Positions 44,276-56,300 of a stretch of 64,000 bases of DNA are shown here, one piece after another. The stretch spans positions 48,465,080-48,529,079 of the forward strand of contig OZ020305.1 in NCBI GenBank assembly GCA_963971305.1, written 5' to 3'. Below the pieces are notes generated by a model. It was not told the origin of the DNA. It worked only from the letters and a program-made list of their open reading frames with translations, and ran no database searches. The stretch comes from Arcuatula senhousia. Taxonomy: Eukaryota > Mollusca > Bivalvia > Mytilida > Mytilidae. The translations under genes and the position numbers were made by a program. The number at the start of each line of letters is the position of its first letter. Within the stretch, counting starts at the first letter, position 1.

Positions 44276-44592
44276 TGCTGGTATCCAATCCTGATCAGAA
44301 GATTAACAAGGGGTACAAGTAATCAAATAATTGTGCCATCTTTGAACCCCCTTTTTTACATGTACATGTAAGTCTGGGAATCTAAAAAAGTCAAAATCAC
44401 AAAAAAAAAAAAAGTTTTCATGATTATCTTGACTTCACTAGATGTAGGTCACACTTAAGTTTACACCCACTAGACCATTCAGATAACAAGAAGAAGTTCA
44501 ATACCTGATCATTCTGTCACTCATTAAATAAATTTTTTTTTATTAAAAAAAAAAAATAGCAGGAAATACTAACACATTCAACAGATTAAATA

Positions 44593-45438
44593 CAGTGAAA
44601 ACTGTCCAAACCGAACCCTGTCAAAACCGAATTTCATGTCAAACCAAACAAATTTCCAAATCCCATAGAATTTTTAACAGTTTAATAGAATATATAGTAT
44701 TTCAACCTGTTGGAACAGAATACTGTCCCAACTGAATACCGAACCAATTTTTATTACCTTTGTAACATTAATCACGTTAAAAACACTTGTCCATTCCAAA
44801 CTCATCAGAGCCAATCAAGGATTAATCTTTTGTACAAACAAATTTAACATGTCATTGGTGTATGGCTTTGAGAATCTGTTATTGACAATTAAATGTTGTT
44901 TACATATAAATTAGCTGTAATGATCCAAGCTGTCAAAATAATTAGGATATTATTATCAAAGCAAATGTATATGGTTGTTTTGATAACAATGAGTTTAACC
45001 AGTCCTAAAATTTTAGAAAAGGTTTGATTGCAACCAAAGCTTAGCTTAATAATTAATTTATTTAAATAAAATTTTCATTTTGTTGAAAAATGAAAGGACT
45101 CACAAAATAATCTTATTGAAAAAATAAACTTAGATGAATCATTTTGTTTTTACAAAAAGATTGATATTTTCGGATATTTTTACACTTTGCTCTGATGAAA
45201 TTGTTTAAGAAAACTTTAAAGCTACACTGAATTCAAAAATATGTCATGTATGTCTTGATGTTACTACTGTAAATAATAACATGTTAACTTTGATATCCTT
45301 TTCTTTGATTTGTTATAATTATTTCAATTTTTATTATCTATTGTCAAGTTGTGAATGAACCCTGAGAAAACCAAACACCTGTTCAAACCAAACAAATCCT
45401 TAAGTCCCATTGCTGTTCGGTTTGGACAGGTTTTACTG
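44593..45438. mobile_element. CAGTGAAAAC TIR element (about 846 bp)
   Basis: Left CAGTGAAAACTGTCCAAACC, right the inverse of CAGTAAAACCTGTCCAAACC. Both arms then read GAACC/GAACA, and CAAACCAAACAAAT recurs inside each end. No coding frame. Confidence 0.78.
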
Positions 45439-45479
45439 CACCTTGCATTCTAGTAGGTAATACAAAGTCCAAAGTTACT

Positions 45480-46455
45480 TAGACTGGGCTAGAGGTTTAA
45501 ATCTTTAGCTCATTTAATAACAAGTTGGCTTATCACGGGGTTGGCCTGTGTTCAATCCCTGATGATAGTGGTGTGGATCATGCTTTCCGATTACATTTGG
45601 CACCCAAATAAAAACCCCAAAGGGTTTAGAAAGCTAGAGTGTGTTAATAAGAATCGTTTGTTGAAATATGAAGACTCTTGAGTAGAGGAAAAAGCAATGG
45701 AACAGTTAAAATACCTAGCTGCGTTCTAGTACATGTAGGTAATACGCTCCCAAAGGGAGTGATAATTGTAGAAATATTAACAATTTAGTTGTACTATGAG
45801 CTGAATTTTCCTTAAACATCCGTTTTTTTCATCCTTGTTTTTCCAAACTTTCAGCGTCTTTTTAAGGCTGATTTATTTCAAAATTTCGAATGTCATTAAG
45901 TGCATGCGGGACCATGAACTAGCAGATAAAAAGCTAGTATTATTTGTTTTTAAATACAAATTGTTTCATAGACATTTTAAAACTTATTCAACATAAAAAA
46001 TATTTAAAGATATGTTGTAATTTGGGGAGCGTCACAGGTTAAAACTGCCTCATACTCTCCTGAAGGAAGCGATAATGGTAGAAGTGTCAATATTTTAGTT
46101 GTACTATAAGCTGAATTTTCATTCAATGTCTGGTTTTAGCACACTTGTTTTCCCGAACTTTTGGCATCTTTTAAACGTTTTTATCTTTGAAAATTTTAGA
46201 TGTCATTAAACGCACACATAACCCACAAGAAAAGCTACTTTGTTTTTATTTTCGAACAAAAAAAATAATTGAATCATCTGGAACATAACAGGTTTTACCT
46301 GCCTCATATTATTATAAAACCGTAAGTTATCAAATAGACTAGAGGTTAACATCTTTAGTTCATTTGGTTAGGAGCTGAATGGTCACATCACTGGTGTGAC
46401 CCGGATCAATCCATGGTGATGTTGGTGTGGATCATGCTCCCGCCTCTTGTTACAG
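45480..46455 (+). repeat. Two tRNA-like SINE heads about 850 bases apart
   Basis: At 45500-45585 and 46345-46425: box A-like TTAGCTCATTT / TTAGTTCATTTGG, box B-like GTTCAATCC / GATCAATCC at tRNA-like spacing, then shared GTGGTGTGGATCATGCT / TTGGTGTGGATCATGCT. The segment between also repeats in part (ATTTTAGTTGTACTAT near 45785 and 46095), so this looks like a tandem duplication of about 850 bases. Confidence 0.55.
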
Positions 46456-47342
46456 ATGGATAAAAAATCCATCTGTTAGTCAATGGGGGTCCTGAAGGGG
46501 GGTCCTGATCACATATCACGAAGAATAAAAATTGCAAATAACGGAACACAGAAATATGGCTAAATTTTTGTTCACAGATAAAATTTGACTGTGTATTCTG
46601 TACTGTAAAGCATGCCTTAAACGAATCACGGACAAAATACTTTGCTGAGAACGGTTCAGGTGCAATATCCATTCACAATGTACTGAAAATTATTTCAACA
46701 AATCAGAATTCACGGAAAATAAAAATTGCCATTAACGGAGAACGAAATAAACCCATTGGCACCTTCGTCAATAAGTCATTCTGATTGTTCATCAGTTTCT
46801 TAAAAAAAAAGCTGCATTGTAAATTATTGCCTTCAACCAACATGTACTCTACATTGATTACATGTAGAACTTATTTTTAACAATAGTCAATTGCAACAAT
46901 TAAAAAAAAATGTAGTTTAGTTTGAAGTCTCAAGGGTAAAAAGTCTATTGAAAAATGGATAAATAATTGTGAATATGGTTGAAATGATTCCCTTATGTTT
47001 AATAGATTCATTTATTTAAGGACAGCATAGCTCATAACAAACCTAAATCATGCAATTGCCTGAATTGACAAAAACAATACAAAAAACATCAACAAATTTT
47101 GGTATTTTGTCAGATCTTCATAAGTGGTGTGTCTAAAATAAAGAAGTCCAAAACTATTTGTTTTTGTACAAATGAACTTCTAAAAAAACACAACATTATG
47201 AAACTTTCATTCTAAAAGTACTTACTATATTGTTTAGATTTAAATTAGTTTTACAAAATCAAATGCATCTCTGTTGTAAAGTAAAAAGCGCGTTTAAAAA
47301 AATATCCGTGTCATTTTTCCCTATTTTATCAAATATTTTACT
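46456..47342. other. Region between the sarcoglycan-like gene and BRD8
   Basis: A short hairpin GATGGAT/ATCCATC at 46455-46474 and a repeated phrase (AAAATTGC, then TAACGGA) at 46530 and 46725. No sarcoglycan ectodomain exon was seen on the minus strand here. Confidence 0.5.
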
Positions 47343-47361
47343 ACTTCCGGCAAAAATGGCG
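47343..47361 (+). promoter_or_regulatory. BRD8: ETS-like and YY1-like motifs at the BRD8 start
   Basis: ACTTCCGG (ETS core GGAA on the other strand) at 47343 and AAAATGGCG at 47353 overlapping the initiator ATG. This pair is common at housekeeping promoters with YY1 sites over the start codon. Motif match only. Confidence 0.5.
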
Positions 47362-47371
47362 AGCACTACAA
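47356..47371 (+). CDS. BRD8: BRD8 exon 1: 16 coding bases
   Basis: ATG GCG AGC ACT ACA A, then donor GTGAGA. Encodes MASTT plus one base. Splicing to exon 2 gives MASTTKFKLHGPLDNWSTRE, matching the start of vertebrate BRD8 in length and pattern. The longer open frame past the donor is intron. Confidence 0.82.
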
Positions 47372-50300
47372 GTGAGAAAAAAGTTACTATTTTATCATTT
47401 AAGATGCACACAAGCTGTTTAGAACGCTTGTTTTTCTTTAATGTGATGCACCGATACTAGTTTAAGTCCTTAATACGTCTGTTCGACATGTAATTTTCAG
47501 TAATTTCAATAGTTTTGATTGGTATAGCCAATACCCACCAAGCAAGAAAAGATAAAAAAACAAACCATGATGTCCCAGCATAATTAAACAGAATAGGAGT
47601 TTTAATATGAGAAAGACATTGCCTTCAAAGCACACTCAGATACAAAAAAAAACTCCATTCTGTTGACGAATTTTATCAGTGGGACGAGATAATTTGGGGC
47701 AATGGGCACAAACTGTGCTCCTCTCCTCGCCGATTTGTTTTTATACTCTTACGAGACTGAATTTCTTCAGGGACTTGTAAATAACAAGAAGATGAAAGAG
47801 GCAAGGTCATTTAATCTTACATTCTGTCAATAACACTTCATGATCATTTGGTAGATGGATTCCTATAATATATCCCCCAGAATTGGAGATTAAAGAGACC
47901 ACCGAATCAAATTGCTTCACATCTTTCTTGGATTTACACCTCGAATTTGACCCAGGTGGTCATCTCAGTACAAGAATTTACGATAAACAAGATGATTTTA
48001 ATTTTCAAATTATTAATTTTCCTAATCTACAGAGCAATATACCTACTTCCCTTGCATACGGTGTTTATATTTCACAACTTACAACAAAATGTATTCGATA
48101 TGCCAGAGCTTGCACACATTTCACAGATTTTTTGATCAGACACCGATTTCCTCGTGACCGACTTTTGGAGCAGGGCTATAAGAAAATACATCTCATACGA
48201 TCCCTAAAAAAATTCTTTCTTCGTTATCAGCCACTAGTAGAAAAGTTAAAAATTGAGATAAAAGATATGGTGGTTAATTGTTTTAATTAGTGTTTAAATG
48301 GTCTGCTGTATTGAGATGATCACCCCTATTATGTCTCACAACTATGTTGTGTTCTATGGTCATTACCGGATCCTAAGATCGCAATGAAAGATGGAGGTTT
48401 GGCGCCATAAAACCTGGTTTAACCCACCATTTAGTTTGAAATGCCTGTACCAAGTCAGGACCATTGCGATCCACCAATGCTCTGGTATGACTGATTTTCT
48501 CTGGACTATGAGATCGATCATTCAAGTTCGGTAGTTTTGTTATTACCTTTATTTGCTATATTCTGCCGTTTTTCTGCACACACAGACTTTTCCTAAAGCT
48601 TCAGAGAATTCTAAAGATTTCGCCAGAAAGAACTCTCTTTCATAGTACTTTGAGTCTCGTGCAATACGGCAGATTTTCTACATAAACATAAGAGAGCTCG
48701 CTACCCTCACATAATGTGGACCCAACCCATAATGGTTCGAGACCACAGTTAGCTCCCTTCAATTTTCATTGTCCAATAACATAGTTCCTATATAAACATA
48801 GTATTTCTTGTAAATGCTATTGTAATGTTAGTTTTTATGACTAAAGGATGAACTTGGAGTGAAATGAGAGATGAAAGATAGTATAAATTTATCAAGTTTT
48901 AATTTTTTGGAAATTCATTGATAAAGTTGTGATTCGGCTAAGTGCAAAAAAGGTGACTTTTTCATTTTTTAAGCACCCCATTCAGTGTTCTAGCTAGGAT
49001 CTGAAAATAGAGGGGCGCAGGAAGAGGGCACTTTAGCGCGCGCTCCAGAGTGAAGGGCATCTATAAATGTCTTTTTCTAGTAAACAGTAACAAATTCATG
49101 ATTTAATCTTTTCATGGTGTTAATTGTTTGCAGAAGTTTATTATATCTGTATTCTGTAACAAGTTCTTCATTTTGATTGATATTGACTGAATTGTACTTC
49201 ATGCACTTTATTTGCACATGATCACACAAGTCATAGCTTTAGCAAGTGTGCATCCAATATACATTGACATTGTAGGAATTGGTTATCAATTTTGAAAGGT
49301 TAAATCAGCAAATGTTGCCAAATATGGCGCATCTATAAAAGCAAAATGACAAATAAAAATTATTAACATCCAATATAACTTTAAACTTTATGTTTTTACA
49401 TAAGCTATCTTATAAGTAAATTACTGGTAAGTTTGGAGTAAAATATGTTTAAATTTTACGATTTTGTAGAAAAAATATAATTTTGAAAGGGGCATAACTC
49501 TGCACCACAATTATACAAAATTAGAGCATTGCCGACGGGGATGAAAAGATTGATCAATTTGGATTAATAACTTGTTCAATTTAACAAATACACTGATTGA
49601 CAGTTATGGCTTGGTACCAATCAAAGTTGATTACCTACAGGGTTCGACACTAACACTAGTCCGCTAGCCCGGGGCTACCAGAAAATCAAGGAGGACTAGT
49701 AAAAGCTGAAAAGTGGTAGTCCGTCAGGGCTAGTTAGTAGTAATGTTAGTACATTGTACTTCTACTGTTAAATTGCTTTAATTGCAGAAATATTAAAATA
49801 AATTTAAGTTACCATACAATCAATTAGTTTTCTTAAAGTGCTTTATACCTCCTTTTACAAACATTTTTGAAAACCCTTCATGTTCAAAATAATGGTTACA
49901 ATCTGCATAAGCATGTAAAGATGAAGATTAAACTTAGGGGGTACATTTTTAAGGACTAGTGAATTTGTCCGCAGACTAGTGACTTTTGTAAGGCACTAGC
50001 CCTGTCGGCTACTGCCCACTAAAAGTTAGTGTCAAACCCTGACCTATAGTTCTCACCTGGGGCCATTAATTAGACAGGATGTTTGGTGGATAAATGAAGC
50101 CATATACGGTCACACTTACTAATTGGCTTGGGTTAAACAGCTATAATTAAATGACTCAAAGGACATTCAAAGGGAAGAAAAAGGGACACAGGGGCGCCCA
50201 TAGAGATAAACCGGTGTGACAATTATTAAAAGTCAGCACTTGTAATATGCATGGCCATGATGACTGCCATCCATGACCATGTCGCTTGACTGAACTACAT

Positions 50301-53300
50301 GGAATAATTAAGTTTCAATAGGTATCACACACATGTATTGCTACTTTCTCTGTGTACATGAATACTTTTTAAGAAAACCTTATTTAAAGTTCATATGTTG
50401 ATCATTTAGAGAGGAAAAATACAATCAAGATATCATTTTGTTAACAAGACATATCATATATGTTATGTAGCCAGTTGTATGATAAGACACTATAATTATA
50501 TTTTTTGCTCAATTTGACAGAATTTAAGTTACATGGACCTTTAGATAATTGGTCTACAAGAGAAAAACTTGCCTTAGCTTGTTCTGTTTTGCGAAGTGGA
50601 GACCAAAATTGGTAAGAATTTTGTACAAATTATATATATGACAAAGTTGACAAAATAGATTTTTAAGGCAGCATTTTCCATTTTTGTTAATCTTTTAAGT
50701 GTAACTACAACATGTACAATGAACTTCTACATGAAAAAACTGTTATTTGTTAGAGAATTACATGTACATTTTGTTAAAGACATTTGGTTAAGTTAGAAAT
50801 TTGTTCACTTAGCAGAAACTTATGTATCTGTTAAGGAGTTGCTGAATGGTGACAGTTCTGATTAATTAATTTTTGTTTTTAGTTCATGTTGTTTATATTT
50901 CAATGTATGTTTTTTTTTTTAAAACTATTTAATTAGTGACTTTCATGTGCATACTTATAAACATGTACCCAAAACAGCTGTAGTCTAGGTTTAAGAACTA
51001 TTTTAAGAAAGAAAGAATGCCAAAGTGACTGGTTTGTATTTGATAGTTTTTTTTATGAGTGGAGAGACAAGAAATCTTTTTATAAACATGACAAATATTT
51101 TTTAGGGTTTCTGTAAGCAGATCAATAAAACCCTTTGGAGAAAGCAGTAGACCACAAGAATGGTTTTCACAGAAGGTGGGTTTAAATATATTTATCATAC
51201 GTTTAGCTTTGATACCTTTAACTTTGTCCGTGTGTAACAGACGGAAACTTACAAGCCAACTTGACAAGGGACCTTTTTTGCCATATCAAACCATCGCGTA
51301 CACAAAAGTGGGCAAATATGGCCATATCAAGAACTCGCCTGCACAAAAGTGGGCTAATATGCCATATCAAGGTCTGGAGTCTCACTTTTAGTTTATAAAT
51401 AGTTTATTTGTATCTTTATTTGTTTGCTGAAAATGTATGATAAAAAGATTATGACACAGGGTTTTCCATATCAGGTCCTATATCATTCCTCGACCCATAT
51501 TAGGTCTCGGCTTATGCCTAGACCTAATATGGGAGTCTCGGAATGATATAGGACTTGATATGGAAAACCCTGTGTAATAATCTATATATAATAAATTTGT
51601 TGTCAAGTTCATATACATGTATTTCCAATAACACATTATTTCATACATCATTAATTTAATTTAAACATCTTGTATTGTCATAAACAGCATCATTAAAAAC
51701 ACTAAGATACACTATGAAACTCATAGATATGGAACTAACTTTGATGATAAAAGAAACAAGTGAAAATTAAATTTTATAGTGTTTCTAGCTGCAGTTTTGA
51801 TGCTTAATACTTCCAGCCTTCTTATATATCTCTGAGTTGATTTTTGGGTTGTCTGTTTCTTAGTGAGGTTCTTGTTTGTGTTCACTGGTTTTGTCTTTGC
51901 CCTTTCAGACTTTTGACATTCAGATGCCCCATTAGTACCTATAATTATAATCTAGACTTGACACAAGTCCCTCTCTATCATATTTTATTCCCAATGGCTA
52001 ATACCATTATGTTCTATCTCACTGATAACAATTACCCTATGGTTAATTATAATATTAATTTGAAGATATCAACCCATCTTTGTGATTTCTATTTTCAACC
52101 TGTATTTTGAAGAAAAAAAAATGTATATAAAAAATGTATATCAGCATTATATAAGAATATTTACTAGTTCTTTTCCATAGAATTGTCCATTGACCCTCAA
52201 TAGAGGATAATGAGATGTGGAATAAGTGAACCCAACAAAACCTACATGATTTATATTGCAGTTATTGTAAAACATTCTTTAATTTTTTTTTAATAGAATT
52301 GTGCATTACAATACACAGATTTACTGGAAAAGGTTGAAACTCCAAAGTAGGTATCTCTTAAAGTAATATCTAATTTATTACAAATATTTTAGATTGGTAC
52401 TGATAAAAAAATTCTCTCAAGATTTAACAATAAATTACATCAAAAAAGAAAGTTCTTACAATGAATGAATGAAACTCCATATTGATTTAATTGATTTTGT
52501 TGTCATATCTTTTGATGGATTTTGTGGTTATAAAATGGTGAGCAGCGTGCGGGGAGAAATTTTTGTAACAATTTTCTTAGCAACTACTAATCACACTAGT
52601 CACAGCCACTTGATATTTGGTATGCAGCATCAGGCTTGTGTCTCATAACATGGGATTTGATTTCAGGTCTGTTGTTCACCTACTTCTTGTTGAACAAATT
52701 TCTGCCATTTTTGACTTTGACAGATTATAATAGAAAATTCATAATAATCAAGATCAACAAGATAGATGGGAAAAAAATGTTTTTCATGTTTCTTGCATGC
52801 TCAGTATTGATTTTTGGAGGGAGGGGAAAAGAAAACTTGTTAACTTATCAATATTTATGTATTTCAGGAGAAAAAGGGGAGACCGAGGGGAGATAGAGAC
52901 CCCACAGTTACAGATCATACGACAGTTAGCTGTAGACAGGGCTGAGGAACTGAAGAAAGAAGTAGTAGAATGTCAACAGAGATATAAGTAATAATATCTT
53001 AGGTGTTCCTAATTAGTGTTCTCAATTTCCATAGCAAATGAAATGGGCTTACATGGCTAGCTAACATGCATGCATAATAATGATTTTTATATCAGAAACA
53101 CACCCTTGGTTGATATTTTATTACCATCAGGGCTGTCATCTTGTATTATATAGTGACTGACATCCACAGTGCTTACATCACATCAAAAAAGGAAAATTCA
53201 TGGTTCGATGCGCGTACATAACAATTTTTGTCTGTGTGAAAAAAATCCTGAATTCTTCGAAGAAAAGTGCAAGGGAAGTTAAACTTTTCCTTGTATAAAT

Positions 53301-56300
53301 TTTTCAATTAATTCTTCAATAACTTGAGTGTACAACTCAATCAAATAGAAATTGATCATGCACCTTATTGATTTATAGTGTCTTTCCATTTCCGCATCAC
53401 TGTATATCAAGTTTTTTCCATATATGTCCAGTTCTTAGAATGCAGTTTTATTGTTTTTTCTGCAGGAAGCTAAAGAGGGACTTGGAATATATCAAATCAG
53501 GACAATGGGACAATCAGCTTCCAGAAATATGGGAACAAATGCAAAAGTCAGTAGAAGTAAATAAAGCATTTACTTCACATAATTTTTTAAAACAAATTTT
53601 TACCAAATTGATTTATTAAACAGAACTGATTCTTTATCCATTCTAAGAAAATAAACCAATTCTAATTTCAATATTCAAGGTTGAGTGATTTTTTTGTCTG
53701 ATTTGAAAATCAAAACAAAACTTAGTTTAAATAAGGTAATATTTTCAACTTGACAAATGAAGAAACTTTTTTATAAGAAAATCATATTTTGCAACTTTCT
53801 TATGCCATTTAATTTGTTCATGTAGAGAAAAAGCTGAAAAAGATGCTACTTTATTGAAAACGAAAGCAACAGAACCAGCTGACCAAGATGAAGGTAAATC
53901 TTGATTCTACTATAAAATTTGTTAGATTTCTACGCAACAATTGTATTTGATTTGATGATTTTAAACAATATTTGCAAATTTTTATAATACAGCTCTTTTT
54001 AAAAAGTATCATCATCATTAAGCAAAAATTTTACCTAAACTGTAGGGATTGTTAAAACTTGCAGGAGTGCTCTAGCATTTTGTTCCTCATTGAAGGCCTC
54101 AGTGTGACTACTGGCTTTGGACGGAGAAACCATAAAATAAGTTTTTTTCCTTTTCATTGGCATTTTTCGTGTTTTTAGCAATTTAGTTTGTACATGTATT
54201 TGTATATGACAATTATAATAACCATTAGCCAGTAAGTTTAAAGACAATGTTTAAGTTTGTGGGGTTTTTGTCTAGCCTGCAACGAATTTCGCAAAAGGCG
54301 AGACCTAGGTATGGTGATTCCGGCGGCGGCGGCGTCCACAATTGGTTAAAGTTTTTGCTTAAGTCTGTTTTGTGTGAACTAGTTATGTTACACCATTGAT
54401 ATTTGGTATGCAGTTGCATCAGCATCAGTACAGATCAGTTTTAAAAGGATTGCACCTGTATGTTCCTGCAGTCATGGTCTACTGACTTTGAAATTTTACA
54501 CTGATTTTGCTGAGGTTAACCTTTTCTCTTACGTCTGTTTAACATGAAGCAGTAATGGTTCACCATTGATATTTGGTGTGCACTTGTATATTAGCATTAG
54601 AACAGATCAATTTCAAAAGCATTTCATCTGTATGCTCCTGCAGTCACGGTCTACTGACTTTGAAATTTTACACCGATTTGGCCGAGGTTAACCTTTTTTC
54701 TTACCTCTGTTTAACATGAAGCAGTTATGGTACATCATTTATATTGGGTATGCACTTGCATTAGCATCAGTACAGATCAATTTCAAAAGTATTTTATCTG
54801 TATGCTCCTGCAGTCACGGTCAACTGACTTTGAGATTTTACACTTTTTAACTTTTTACTTATGTCATGAGTGTTTTATATAAAGCAGTTATGGTTCACCA
54901 TTTATATTTGGTATGCAGCTGCTTAAGCATCAGTTAAGATCAGTTTAAGGAGGATTTTTACTTCATTTTATACTGTGTCCAGTTGCGACAGGCGAGACAT
55001 GTCTCTGTGTTAACAGATTATTTTATCTGAAAACACACTTTCATATCGATGGTTGTTACCAGTATATATGATTATATTCTGTAGACACGTCCCAATCTGT
55101 AGAGCCTGATATTATATCAGAGGACAGTAACCAAGACACTATACCAGATCCTATAGATGTCACTCAGATCAAGGTAACATGGCTGTTAAAATCTTTTTCA
55201 TTTGTATAAATGTTTAGAATTTAAGGTATCTTTTCAGGGAGATGTTATCTATCATTAAATCCTTGATCAATCTCCCTCTGGGTTCTGCATTAGATACCTT
55301 AACTAAGTTAGTCCAGACAGCTGACTTCATGTGATTCTCCTGCTAAAGGCAAAATCTTAAGGAGGAAAAATATCTCCTGTTTTTTGTCAAATCTCTAGCT
55401 TAAAAATCAAATACTAATTGGTCACACATATAGAATTTTAGCACTTCAACACTGATTCCCCAAGTCATGACAGCTTATAACAAAATATTAATAACATTTA
55501 CACTTTACATATGAAATCAAAAGTTAAGAAAATAGCATGTTTTCTATATAAAGCAAAGAACTTTATAGATAACCTTTATTTCTTATTTCAGACTGAGGCA
55601 GAAGATTCAACTGTCCCAGTTAGTAAACCGTTAACATTAGATCTCAAGGACATACAAACTGCCAATCAATCAAAAGACACACCTCCTACATCACCTCTTC
55701 CTGTGCTTTCAACCTTGTTACAGAGTGAGAAATCATCATATGAACATCTACAAAAATTAAAACAGGTATGTTTGTTATACCCCCCGCAAACAAAGTTTGG
55801 GGGGGTATATAGGAAACACCCTGTCCGTCTGTCTGTCCGTCTGTCCGTCCGTCTGTCCACATAACTTGTAAGCGCTTCTCCTCCTAAACCGCTTGAAGGA
55901 TTTTGCTGAAACTTGACATGAAGGAAGTACATCATATGTAGATATGCTTGAAGAATTTTCATCGCACTCTGACATCATTCAGGGGAGATAATTGGACTTA
56001 GACTTTTTAAATACATTATTCAATGGGAGACCCCGTAAGCGCAACTCCTCCTAAACCACTTGATGGATTTTGATTAAACTTTACATGAAGGAAGTACATC
56101 ATATGTAGATGTGCATGAAGAATTTTCATCGCACACTGACATCATTCAGGGGAGATAATTGGACTTAGACTTTTTAAATACATTATTCAATGGGAGACAC
56201 CGTAAGCGCAACTCCTCCTAAACTGTGTGATGGATTTTGATGAAACTTTACATGAAGGAAGTACATCAAATGTAGATGTGCATGAAGAATTTTCATCGCA

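Noticed and set aside
55511..55864. 117-codon frame as a separate gene
   Set aside because: It is BRD8 exon 9 plus intron on both sides, running into a (GTCTGTCC)n microsatellite.
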